NCBI RefSeq assembly: GCF_000308615.1
Contig: NZ_BAGB01000174.1
Coordinates: 62,001 to 126,000, forward strand
DNA length: 64,000 nt
Direction: 5' to 3'
Source of the DNA: Nocardia jiangxiensis NBRC 101359
Lineage (GTDB): Bacteria; Actinomycetota; Actinomycetes; Mycobacteriales; Mycobacteriaceae
Positions 34,470 to 42,636 of the stretch are shown here, in pieces (position 1 is the first letter of the stretch; each line of letters opens with the position of its first letter). The notes under the pieces were generated by a model. The model saw only the letters and a list, made by a program, of their open reading frames with translations, was not told the origin of the DNA and made no database searches. Position numbers and translations under genes: made by a program.

Positions 34470-34973
34470 ATGTGGGGCTGGGTCAGTAAGACACTGCAAA
34501 CCAAGCTGATCGGTGGCATCAACGTCCAGGACGTGCTTATCGGTGCGGCTGCGGTTGGGGCGACGGTCGCAACCGGCGGTCTCGGGGGCATCGCGGCCGC
34601 GGCGATCGGCGCTGGGGTGGGAGGGGTGGGGAGCGGGGTGCTCACCGGGCTCGAGACCGGCAGCGTCTCGAGTGGGGTTACCGCGGGTCTTCTCGGTGCC
34701 GCTGCGGGGATCGGTGGAGGGGTGGCAGGGCGCGGTGTCGAGGCTCTGCTGGTGCGTGGTGTCGGATCGAGAATCGGGCAGAGACTGATTACGACAGCAG
34801 CTACTCGCACCGCCCTGACAAATGCCGCGCGAACCTCACTTGTGGGTGATACCCACCTGTCCACTGCCCTAGGTGTGGGCGGAGGTGCCGGCCTCGCCGC
34901 CTCGGCCTCGCCGCAAAGTAAGACCTACACGAGTCTCCCGACGAGAATCCTCAAGCCGACGGCTGCAACCTGA
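34470..34973 (+). CDS. glycine/alanine-rich hydrophobic protein of unknown function
   Basis: A 167-residue protein. After a short amphipathic start (WGWVSKTLQTKLIGGINVQD) it is almost entirely small hydrophobic residues (GAAAVGATVATGGLGGIAAA; AAIGAGVGGVGSGVLTG), followed by a basic segment (RGVGSRIGQRLITTAATRT). This composition resembles the glycine-zipper-like pre-toxin stretch in the N-terminal region of the 6430-residue protein encoded at 43716-63008. It may be membrane-inserting. GTAGGTGA precedes the start weakly; the 268-bp gap before it has no visible gene. It is followed by GAGGAGG and the next gene 11 bp on. Confidence 0.55.
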   Translation: MWGWVSKTLQTKLIGGINVQDVLIGAAAVGATVATGGLGGIAAAAIGAGVGGVGSGVLTGLETGSVSSGVTAGLLGAAAGIGGGVAGRGVEALLVRGVGSRIGQRLITTAATRTALTNAARTSLVGDTHLSTALGVGGGAGLAASASPQSKTYTSLPTRILKPTAAT

Positions 34974-34984
34974 GGAGGGGATCC

Positions 34985-36694
34985 ATGGAGATGCATCATA
35001 TGCGGATTCCCGACATGGATGATCCCGATTATCCGCACGAATATGATTACTATCCCTACACTTTGAAGTTCTCTCAAAAGGTTGTCGACTTCTGTAAGAA
35101 GAGTTTCGATAGTTTCGGTGATCCCGACAAGGTGAAGCCGCCCACTGTCAAAGACGCTCCGCAGCTCCCGGACTCGGTCAAGACATTGGTGAACAGCGGC
35201 AAGGGAAGCTCCCAGGGGTTTTCGAACTATGCCGATGTCGCGGACACTCTCAATCAAACGATCCTGGATCTCCAGGACGCCGATAAAGCCTTGGTTTCAG
35301 CGGTCAAGGACGCTGGCACCGCCTCGCGGGAGGGCATGCAGGCCATCAACCTCTTGATCGACGAGGTGAATTCAGTCGCACCGAAGATTCCACCTTCGGG
35401 AATGAGTGAGAACGACTTTCTCTATACGAATATGAACGCGGCCTTCACCGACGCAGAGGCGGCTGTCAACAAGGCTCAAGGTGGTCAGGATGGCTCCAGT
35501 AGTGAAGTGAAGAAACTGACCGATCAGGTCAAGCAGGACGAGAAGGATAAAGTCGACCTCAAGAATCAGGTCGACAAACTACAGAAGGAACTCGACGCGC
35601 AGAAGGGCGGGGCGAGCGGGTCGGGCGGTGCATCCGGCAGCTACGACCCCGGGGCTCTGGGTAACAACACCGGCGCGTCCGGGGCCGTCGGGTCCGGCGC
35701 CAGCGGGTCCTCCGATATCAGCTGGAATCCACCGGATCTGGGTGGGGCCAGCGGCTCGAGTGACGTCAGCGGCGCCACCGGTTCCACCGACCCGTCGTCT
35801 TCCTCTTCGACCGACCCGAGCACATCCGGGACCGGCGGCAACACCGGTTCGTCGGCCACGCCTGCGTCCGATACCTCCGGCTCCTCCGGACTTTCCGACA
35901 TGTCGAGCATGCTCGGTCCGATGATGGAGATGATGCAGATGCAGGCGATGATGCGGAACCAGTCCGATCAGAACCCGAACAATCAGCTCAATCAGCCGTA
36001 TCCACCCGGCTACCAGCAGGCTCCCGGCACGCCCCCCACGACGCCGCCGACCCAGGCAGCCCCGGCGGCTCCCGCCCAGGCTCCCGCGCAGAGCGCTCCG
36101 AACGGTCCGGGAACCACCGCTCCGCCTGCCGGGCCTCCCGCTCGGGTACCGGGCGCCGACGGCCTCGTGGACTACACATTCCCGGACGGTCGCGTGCAGA
36201 AGGTCTCCCCGGTGGTCGCGAGCGCACTGGATGCGGCGTTCGCGAATCAGGCCGGTACCGACGCGCAGGCCGCTTACGCGCAGGGTGCGAACACGCCCGC
36301 GAAGTGGACCGACAGCAAGCAGATCGGCGATCGCGTCGATCCGAGCCAGCTGATGACCGGCGACGTCGCCACCTGGGACGGCAACCACACCGCGATCGTG
36401 ATCGTGTGGAGTTCGGCCCAGGGCGCCGGACCCGCTCAGGGCGGCGGTTCGGGCCCGAGTGCCGATTCCGGTCAGGACGGCAGCCTGCAGATCATCGTCG
36501 ACGGCCAGCAGAAGGATTTCACGCCTCAGATTTCCGGAAAGTCGGGCGACTTCGGCAACTTCTCCGGATTCGCCCATCCACACGGGATCGAGGCGAGCGC
36601 ATCGAACGACGCGGCCGCGACGCATGCGGTCCCGACGGTCGGCGACCCGACCGGAGGGCAGTCGCTACAGCACGCCGCTGCGCCGGGCAGCTGA
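34985..36694 (+). CDS. secreted-type helical protein with an NlpC/P60-like C-terminal segment
   Basis: A 569-residue protein. Residues 1-175 are helical and acidic, with a Tyr/Asp-rich start (YPHEYDYYPYTLKF). Residues 175-205 form a short coiled coil (KLTDQVKQDEKDKVDLKNQV). A Gly/Ser/Thr/Pro-rich stretch follows, with a Met-rich patch (MLGPMMEMMQMQAMM) near 310. Residues 395-480 (LVDYTFPDGRVQKVSPVVAS; DPSQLMTGDVATWDGNHTAI) resemble the second half of an NlpC/P60 domain; a His is present but no catalytic Cys motif is seen. This mix is common in ESX-associated secreted proteins of actinobacteria. GAGGAGG precedes the ATG. Confidence 0.55.
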   Translation: MEMHHMRIPDMDDPDYPHEYDYYPYTLKFSQKVVDFCKKSFDSFGDPDKVKPPTVKDAPQLPDSVKTLVNSGKGSSQGFSNYADVADTLNQTILDLQDADKALVSAVKDAGTASREGMQAINLLIDEVNSVAPKIPPSGMSENDFLYTNMNAAFTDAEAAVNKAQGGQDGSSSEVKKLTDQVKQDEKDKVDLKNQVDKLQKELDAQKGGASGSGGASGSYDPGALGNNTGASGAVGSGASGSSDISWNPPDLGGASGSSDVSGATGSTDPSSSSSTDPSTSGTGGNTGSSATPASDTSGSSGLSDMSSMLGPMMEMMQMQAMMRNQSDQNPNNQLNQPYPPGYQQAPGTPPTTPPTQAAPAAPAQAPAQSAPNGPGTTAPPAGPPARVPGADGLVDYTFPDGRVQKVSPVVASALDAAFANQAGTDAQAAYAQGANTPAKWTDSKQIGDRVDPSQLMTGDVATWDGNHTAIVIVWSSAQGAGPAQGGGSGPSADSGQDGSLQIIVDGQQKDFTPQISGKSGDFGNFSGFAHPHGIEASASNDAAATHAVPTVGDPTGGQSLQHAAAPGS

Positions 36695-36723
36695 TGGTGA
36701 GTCGAGGGTGAGAGGAGGCAGGC

Positions 36724-38211
36724 GTGGAGTCGTTGAATGTCGACCCGTCGGAGCTCGTCACGGTGGCTTCGAATCTCGCCGATCTGGCGCAGACCACCGG
36801 GCAGGGGTTGCCGGCGGGATGGGTGCTGCCCGCGGGCAGTGACCACATCTCCGGTGGCTTCGTGCCGGGCGCGAACACGCAGGCCGCCAACCTGCTCAAC
36901 GGCACGCAGGGTGTTCTGCACCTGGTGCATCAGCATGCGCACAAGACCGGTTCCGCGGCTGCCGATTACACCCGAGCCGACGATACGGGTGCGCGGATGG
37001 TCGGGGGCAGCGGTCGCGACGTGCTCACCAATCCGGTCGCCGAACCGGTGGTCCCCACCGCCCGTCGGTCGCCGACATTCAACCTGCCGACCCCCGGCGT
37101 CGAAATCGACCCGCTGACGTTCGCGACTCAACTGCGGTCCGGTCCCGGTACCGGCCCCGCGGCCGCATTCGCCGGGAACATTCGCAGTTACCTCGACAGC
37201 TCGCATCGCATGGCGGTCGAAGGGGTGAATCAGGCTGCCCAGGCGTTGCAGAACTGGACCCCCGTCGGTACGGAGGCGGCGGCTCAGCTGAACCAACATC
37301 GCACCTGGTTGGACCAGCTCGGTACCTCCCTGAACCAGCTGGCTGACGGGATCGACACCTACACTTCGGCTTTCGATACCGCCAAGGCCAAACACCCCAC
37401 ACCCGAAGAGATCATCGCCGCCCGCAAGGAGTTGCTGGCCGCGATGCGATCGAAGAACGAAGCCGGTGTGGCGGATGCGCTGGCCAAGACGCAGGAGCAG
37501 AACGCCCGATCCGCCGAGGCCATCGCGGGATATTCGACAGCCGTCAATTCCAAGGGCACGCAGAATAATTCGAGCAGCAGCTCGAACGACAGTAGCTCGG
37601 GCGACAGCAGTTCCAACAGCAGCTCGAGCGACAGCAGCCAGATGATGAGCACCTTGGCGAGCCTGCTGCCGACGATGATGAGCTCGATGATGTCCAACGG
37701 CATGAACGGGATGAACCAGAACGCCGGTCAGGATTCGATCGGGGATCTCGCCGACTACGCCGGTGACTACGGTGGTCTCGGGGGCGGCGATGGCAGTATG
37801 CCGATCGGCGATGTCGCCGATGCGGTGAACGGGGTGAATTCCGGGGCCAACCCCTTCCAGGTGGCCTCGATGCCGATGGTGGCCTCCGCTGCTCGCCTCA
37901 CCAGTTCGCCGACCGCGGCCCGCGCGCCGGTGATCGAAGCCCTGGACACGGCGTCGGCCGCGGCGGGCCGGGCCGCGGGCGGCAGCTCGCCGTACATGCC
38001 GTACATGCCGATGGCGCCGGGAATGAACGGGGCCGGCGGCAACCAGGACCGCAACCGCGTGGTGGCGTGGCATCCCGATCGGCTGATGTACGTCGACGAC
38101 ACTCCGCACACCGAACAGGTGATCGGCGAGAAGCCGACGATCGCACCGTCCGTGACACCACCGACACCGTCGAACTCTCAGGCCCCGAGCCAATCCGGAG
38201 GTACAGCATGA
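36724..38211 (+). CDS. ESX secretion-associated protein, EspB/EspC-like
   Basis: A 495-residue protein. Residues 1-95 have the EspC/type VII target pattern: VDPSELVTVASNLADLAQ, then a helix ending in Y82-TRA-D86, a YxxxD motif as used for type VII export. Residues 125-225 are a second helical bundle (TFATQLRSGPGTGPAAAFAG; WLDQLGTSLNQLADGIDTY) like the PE-PPE fusion in EspB. The rest is Ser/Asn-rich with a Met-rich patch (MSSMMSNGMNGMNQN) and a Pro-rich end. AGAGGAGG lies before the GTG start. It is coupled by an ATGA overlap to a YbaB-like gene. The secretion machinery itself is not in the window. Confidence 0.7.
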   Translation: MESLNVDPSELVTVASNLADLAQTTGQGLPAGWVLPAGSDHISGGFVPGANTQAANLLNGTQGVLHLVHQHAHKTGSAAADYTRADDTGARMVGGSGRDVLTNPVAEPVVPTARRSPTFNLPTPGVEIDPLTFATQLRSGPGTGPAAAFAGNIRSYLDSSHRMAVEGVNQAAQALQNWTPVGTEAAAQLNQHRTWLDQLGTSLNQLADGIDTYTSAFDTAKAKHPTPEEIIAARKELLAAMRSKNEAGVADALAKTQEQNARSAEAIAGYSTAVNSKGTQNNSSSSSNDSSSGDSSSNSSSSDSSQMMSTLASLLPTMMSSMMSNGMNGMNQNAGQDSIGDLADYAGDYGGLGGGDGSMPIGDVADAVNGVNSGANPFQVASMPMVASAARLTSSPTAARAPVIEALDTASAAAGRAAGGSSPYMPYMPMAPGMNGAGGNQDRNRVVAWHPDRLMYVDDTPHTEQVIGEKPTIAPSVTPPTPSNSQAPSQSGGTA

Positions 38212-38555
38212 GCGATATCCACCCCGATGTGCAGGCGGCACTCGACGCTGCGCGCGAACTGCGGCACAAGATCGCCGATCTGCGCGAGCGGATCGACGGC
38301 ATCGCCGCGCGCCGCCCCTCACCCAGCGGCGCGGTCATCCCGGAGGTCGATGCGATGGGCCGGTTGACGTCGCTGTATCTGGTGCCGGGCACCGTCGATC
38401 GGCTCGAGTGCGGCGAACTGATCACCGAGATCATGGCGGCGATCCGGGACAGCACCGCCGATGCCGCCCGCCAGTACGAGCAGCTCATGGATCGGGATCC
38501 GTGGGGCGAGGGCAGCGACTCGGACGCGGAATCCGATGCGGAGCTCGTCTTGTGA
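38208..38555 (+). CDS. YbaB/EbfC-like small protein of ESX loci
   Basis: A 115-residue protein. The N-terminal helix is HPDVQAALDAARELRHKIAD, followed by a strand segment GRLTSLYLVPGTVDRLECGE and a C-terminal helix EIMAAIRDSTADAARQYEQL with an acidic tail. This helix-strand-helix pattern is the YbaB/EbfC fold, of which EspL in mycobacterial ESX-1 is a member. In ESX loci such proteins affect stability or export of partner Esp proteins. It overlaps both neighbours by 4 bp. Confidence 0.65.
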   Translation: MSDIHPDVQAALDAARELRHKIADLRERIDGIAARRPSPSGAVIPEVDAMGRLTSLYLVPGTVDRLECGELITEIMAAIRDSTADAARQYEQLMDRDPWGEGSDSDAESDAELVL

Positions 38556-39271
38556 CCGAGCCGGGCAGCGTGACCGTCGCGGACACCGTGCGGTGGTTGC
38601 ACGAAGAGGGGTTGGTCCGGCTGGCCGGGGTCGCGGATCACCGCACGGGCCCGATCGCGGCCTACACCGTCGAGGTCGCCACGGGATTGGTCGCGGCCCA
38701 TCCCGCGACCGGCGCCGGTCGCGGCTCGGATGTGACGACACTCGCCGCCGACGACCTACCCGTTCCCGTCGGTACGTCGAAACGGCTGGTCATCGCCGGA
38801 GTCACCACCACGGAGGCGGTACTCGTCGTGGATCTGTCGTCCTCGCTGACCATTTCGATCAACGGTGACCGGCCGGAGACCGTGGCCCGCTCGTGGGCGA
38901 TGCAGCTGTTGCTGAATCCGGAGGTCACACTCACGACCAACAGTGCCACGGTGGCGCTCAAGGCCGGTCCGCGCTTTCGGCAGAGCTTCATTCCCGGCAG
39001 CGGCGCGACGATCATCCAGGTCGACGACAAGAACCCGCCGATCACCACGGTCACACTCAATGCCGCGACCGACGGGCCCGATCACCTGGACATCTCGCCC
39101 GCCAGATCGGGCGAGATGTACCTGGGGGCACGGTTCTGGCAGCTACGTCAGGTCATGACCATCGACGACGATGCCTGGGCCGCTCTCCAGGAGCAGTTGA
39201 CGGGCCCCGTGCCGAGCGCGTCAGCGGATCCCGGCTTCGGGATGGAATCCGATCCCGCCGTACGTTTTTAG
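38552..39271 (+). CDS. hypothetical protein of the ESX-like gene set
   Basis: A 239-residue protein, not recognised. The start is a GTG overlapping the previous stop. It is rich in beta strands (KRLVIAGVTTTEAVLVVDLS; TVTLNAATDGPDHLDI) with a central helix ETVARSWAMQLLLNPEV and ends in LGARFWQLRQVMTIDDDAW. No membrane span or signal is seen. Its place between YbaB-like and EspH-like genes suggests a cytosolic chaperone-like role comparable to EspG, but I see no sequence match to EspG. Confidence 0.6.
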   Translation: MTEPGSVTVADTVRWLHEEGLVRLAGVADHRTGPIAAYTVEVATGLVAAHPATGAGRGSDVTTLAADDLPVPVGTSKRLVIAGVTTTEAVLVVDLSSSLTISINGDRPETVARSWAMQLLLNPEVTLTTNSATVALKAGPRFRQSFIPGSGATIIQVDDKNPPITTVTLNAATDGPDHLDISPARSGEMYLGARFWQLRQVMTIDDDAWAALQEQLTGPVPSASADPGFGMESDPAVRF

Positions 39272-39280
39272 GAGTAGTCG

Positions 39281-39634
39281 ATGACCGAAACCCCTGCCCT
39301 GGACCAAGCCGACGACGTCGGAGATGCGGCGCCCAACTGGCGAACCATGACCTACGAGGTGTTCAATCCCGACCACAGTGTCGGCGTCGCCTGCGGGCGG
39401 GACGGCGAGATCGTCGGGTTGCACATCACCGACGACGCTCGCGACAACGGGGATGCCTGGTTGGCCGCGGAGATCGTCCGGCTCGCCCGGCTGGCACACC
39501 AGAAATCGCGGGTGGGCCTGCGGGCGGAGATGGAGTTCAACGGCACCCGTCCGTACACCATCGACTCGTTCGATCTGCCCACCGAATCCGCCTACCGCGC
39601 AATGGAAGCCGCCGAATTCGGCACTGCTTCCTGA
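39281..39634 (+). CDS. EspH-like ESX-associated protein
   Basis: A 117-residue protein. The core MTYEVFNPDHSVGVACGRDG, then EIVGLHITDDA, LAAEIVRLARLAHQKSR and DSFDLPTESAYRAME, lines up in order with mycobacterial EspH (a strand pair, a D-G turn, then a helix containing ADLARQKA and a P-T-x-E-A segment). EspH is a cytosolic ESX-1 factor needed for export of particular substrates. The protein here is shorter, lacking the acidic N-terminal extension of EspH. It lies 9 bp after the previous gene. Confidence 0.6.
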   Translation: MTETPALDQADDVGDAAPNWRTMTYEVFNPDHSVGVACGRDGEIVGLHITDDARDNGDAWLAAEIVRLARLAHQKSRVGLRAEMEFNGTRPYTIDSFDLPTESAYRAMEAAEFGTAS

Positions 39635-39658
39635 ACCGCGATCCGAGACAGGACCGGC

Positions 39659-39961
39659 ATGTCAGACGATCTGAATATCAACCCCGACGAGGCGATCGCA
39701 ACGTCCGGCCGCCACCACACGGCAATCCACTCGTTCACCGGGCAGGTCACCACGATCGCCGACGGCTTCACGGTGACGGGCAGTGAGCTGTCGCTGCTGG
39801 ACCAGGAGCTGCGGCGGATACCGGCCGAGATCAAACGATGGTTCGCCGACATGGTCGATTCCGTGAACGGCGGCACCGACGTCGGCTACCATCAGGCCCG
39901 ATACGCCAGCACCAGCATCGCCGATGCGGATGGCGCGGGGGGCACGCAGGTGCACGGCTAG
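39659..39961 (+). CDS. small ESX-substrate-like protein
   Basis: A 100-residue helical protein: HHTAIHSFTGQVTTIADGFT, then SLLDQELRRIPAEIKRWFAD and a tail YHQARYASTSIADADG. Length and two-helix layout resemble EspC/WXG100-type substrates, but neither a W-x-G turn nor a canonical YxxxD is present. It lies between the EspH-like gene and the Rv3899c-like gene, so partnership with one of them is plausible. Confidence 0.55.
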   Translation: MSDDLNINPDEAIATSGRHHTAIHSFTGQVTTIADGFTVTGSELSLLDQELRRIPAEIKRWFADMVDSVNGGTDVGYHQARYASTSIADADGAGGTQVHG

Positions 39962-39975
39962 GGCCCGGTCGACCA

Positions 39976-42537
39976 ATGGACGCGGACCGCGACAGCCCGT
40001 ACTGGAATGCCATCGTCGGCGACAACTGGCCGGCGATCTCGCCCACGGACTGGGGAAACCTGGAGGTGGCGGCGCGCAACGGTGCTGCTGCGCTCGATCC
40101 GGCCGAGGCCGAGCGTGCCCGCCGGGCCTTCGACGATGCGGCGCCGAGCAGTGTGGGGCTGCAGCCGGTGAAGGACCACATGCTGGCCCAGAAGGCGACT
40201 CTGGACCGGCTCGTCGACGCCCTGGTGGCCGCGGCCGACACCTTCCGCGACATCTCCGCGATCGTCCACCGGACTCGCCACCGGATTCACGACATCGTCG
40301 AGAAGGCGACCGGCAAGATCCGCGGGGTGATCGCCGAGGCTTCGCGCGATGGCAACAGCGATCCCGAGGTCGAACACGATCGGATTGCCACGATCATCGA
40401 CAATGCCCGGGACGATGTCGCCAAGGTGATGGCGGAGGCGTTGAGTTCGATCGGCCCACACGGGTTGCCGGAGCTCGCGGTGCTGGCCGAGCTGCTGGGG
40501 CAGCCGGATCCCTGGGCTACCGCGCACCCTCGATCCGGCGGAGGCGGCGCCCCCGGGGGCGCCCCCCGGGCCTCCGGGAACGGGCACAGATTCGACAATG
40601 CCGGGCCGCACCGGATTCAGCTGTCGCCGGATGGTGGTCCGCCATCCGTTCCGGCGTTGCAGGCACTGGCGAGGTTCTTCGATCAGTTCGGGCTGCAGCC
40701 ACCCGTATCGGTTCTGCCTGGTCCGGCGGGGCAGCCTTCGGATATTCCAGGGGACGCTGCGGTAGCGCCGAACCAGCAGTGGGCGCCGCCGACATCGGCG
40801 CCGCCGTCCTATGGCGACAGCACGGCCGGTGCCCCGGCCGAATCGTTCGCGCCGGGTACCACGCCCTCCGGGACCGGGCAGCTACCCGGCGGATCGGATG
40901 TTCCGGTGACGTCGGACTCCGGCGAGGCGTATTCGGGTTCGGCTGAGCCGGTTTCGCAATCGGCAACCGATTCGGGTGGATATCACACCGATGATCCGGT
41001 GCCGGTGACGAATTCGTCATCCGGTCCTGCCTCGCCCGGGACCGCTGCCAGGACCGAGGGGGGCTCGGACGAAACGACCAGCACGGCAGCGGGGTTGATG
41101 GGTCCCGGAATGATCGGTGCGATGCCGCCCTCGACAGGGGTTCCGCAACAGGTCGTTTCGTCGGCGTCGGCTGCGGCCCCCTCGCCCGTGTCGGCGAATC
41201 GCGCGATCGGAGTCACGCCGGATGCGAAGATTTCGGCGGACGTCAGAGCTGGTGCGGCTCCACGGGTTTCGGTGACACCGACCGGACCGGTCCCCGGCGC
41301 CACGACGCCGGGAACCACCGCCTCGGGTGGTCCGGCGCACCCGGTCGGCGGTTCGGGTGTCGCCACGGCACAGGCCAAGGGGCAGGCGTCGGCTCGTCAC
41401 GGTTCACCCGAGGACGCCGCCGGGGATGCCGACAAGGACAAGGACCAGGACGAGGACACCGGCGAATCGGCAGCCTCCCAGGGCAGCAATCACATTGTCC
41501 GGGACGCGGTGGGTGCCGCGATGCTTGCCGCGGCCGCACCGACATTCATGCTGGGTGAGCGGGTCGACGGTGACCTGGTGCTGGCGCGGTCCCTGTTGTC
41601 CAGTCTGCTGGCGGTCACCGAATCGGTCACCGTGGGGCTCGGCTGTGCGGTGTCGCTGATGCGGCATCCGGGCGGGGTGGCCGCATTCGTGACCACCACC
41701 GAGGGACGTGGCTGGTTGCCCGCGGGCGTCTACCTCCCCCGTGAGATGTCGATACCGTGGGTGTGGTCCGCTGCGGACGGTGCTGCGTGGGAGGGCATTT
41801 CGGACCCGGCCCGGGTGCTGGCGGAGTTCGCCGCGGCCTGGGGCAGGAAAACTGGCGCCCGGCTCTCGGCGCTCGTCTCGTCGCAGCCGATCGACGACGG
41901 ACTGCACCGCCAACTGGGCGGCGCGCCTTCCCAGGGCGGGGTGGCCGCGGCGCCGACCATGGATTTCTCCTGTGCGGCAGCGGGTTTGGCGGATCGCTTG
42001 GAGCTGGTGGGTGCACCCCATCTGCTGGAGCGGGTGACCGCGGTACCTGCCGAACGAATCGCCGCACGCTGTCTCGAACTCGCGACCGACGCACATGCGC
42101 GGGTCGTGAAACTGGGCTCCGGTGTCGGTTCGTCGCTGGGAGCTGGTGCAGCACGGGAGCGGATTCTGCAGGCGCTGCGACAGGGCCGGACCGTGCCGGA
42201 CGAATGGTGGGCCGAATTGCGCGACATCGACGATCTGCTGGTGGCCTCGATGCTGCCGTTGCAGGCGGACGTTTCACGTATTCCATTGGGGGAGTTGCGA
42301 TCCGAGTCTGCGGACGGGCAGTCGGCCGCGACGCTGCGAGGAATGTTGTTCGAGCGCCGCTGCGATGAATTGGTGTTGCTGATGTCGACGGCGGAGCCGA
42401 ATCGTCAACTGTTGCGGGATGTGGTCTACGCGCACGGTCAACTGCTCGATCACCCCCGCTTCACGCCGTCGCCGTCCGCAGCGGCCGAGACCGTCGTCCA
42501 GCGTCGGCCGACGATCACCGCGGGCCCGGGACGATAG
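39976..42537 (+). CDS. Rv3899c-like ESX-associated protein (DUF5631/DUF5632-like)
   Basis: An 853-residue protein. Residues 1-175 are an all-helical PPE/WXG-like bundle (YWNAIVGDNWPAISPTDWGN; TLDRLVDALVAAADTFRDIS). Residues 175-520 are Pro/Ser/Gly-rich. Residues 530-835 are folded: AMLAAAAPTFMLGERVDGDL, then GVAAFVTTTEGRGWLPAGVY, LPREMSIPWVWS and SDPARVLAEFAAAWGRKTGA. The last half resembles the paired domains of mycobacterial Rv3899c, which lies beside the cpnT toxin operon. That parallel matters because the giant toxin gene is found only 1.2 kb downstream here. ATG 39976 is preferred to earlier starts that read into the previous gene. Confidence 0.65.
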   Translation: MDADRDSPYWNAIVGDNWPAISPTDWGNLEVAARNGAAALDPAEAERARRAFDDAAPSSVGLQPVKDHMLAQKATLDRLVDALVAAADTFRDISAIVHRTRHRIHDIVEKATGKIRGVIAEASRDGNSDPEVEHDRIATIIDNARDDVAKVMAEALSSIGPHGLPELAVLAELLGQPDPWATAHPRSGGGGAPGGAPRASGNGHRFDNAGPHRIQLSPDGGPPSVPALQALARFFDQFGLQPPVSVLPGPAGQPSDIPGDAAVAPNQQWAPPTSAPPSYGDSTAGAPAESFAPGTTPSGTGQLPGGSDVPVTSDSGEAYSGSAEPVSQSATDSGGYHTDDPVPVTNSSSGPASPGTAARTEGGSDETTSTAAGLMGPGMIGAMPPSTGVPQQVVSSASAAAPSPVSANRAIGVTPDAKISADVRAGAAPRVSVTPTGPVPGATTPGTTASGGPAHPVGGSGVATAQAKGQASARHGSPEDAAGDADKDKDQDEDTGESAASQGSNHIVRDAVGAAMLAAAAPTFMLGERVDGDLVLARSLLSSLLAVTESVTVGLGCAVSLMRHPGGVAAFVTTTEGRGWLPAGVYLPREMSIPWVWSAADGAAWEGISDPARVLAEFAAAWGRKTGARLSALVSSQPIDDGLHRQLGGAPSQGGVAAAPTMDFSCAAAGLADRLELVGAPHLLERVTAVPAERIAARCLELATDAHARVVKLGSGVGSSLGAGAARERILQALRQGRTVPDEWWAELRDIDDLLVASMLPLQADVSRIPLGELRSESADGQSAATLRGMLFERRCDELVLLMSTAEPNRQLLRDVVYAHGQLLDHPRFTPSPSAAAETVVQRRPTITAGPGR

Positions 42538-42636
42538 GATTTCCCGGCCGCGGGCCGGGGCGAACCCGGATGCTGCCCGACTACCCGACAGTGGGAAGGG
42601 TAGATACTTGAATACGACGAAAACCCCCGAGCGAGA

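Noticed and set aside
37360..37377. Second YxxxD export motif near Tyr213 in the EspB-like protein
   Set aside because: The spacing is Y-x4-D (YTSAFD), not YxxxD; only the Tyr82-Asp86 motif fits.
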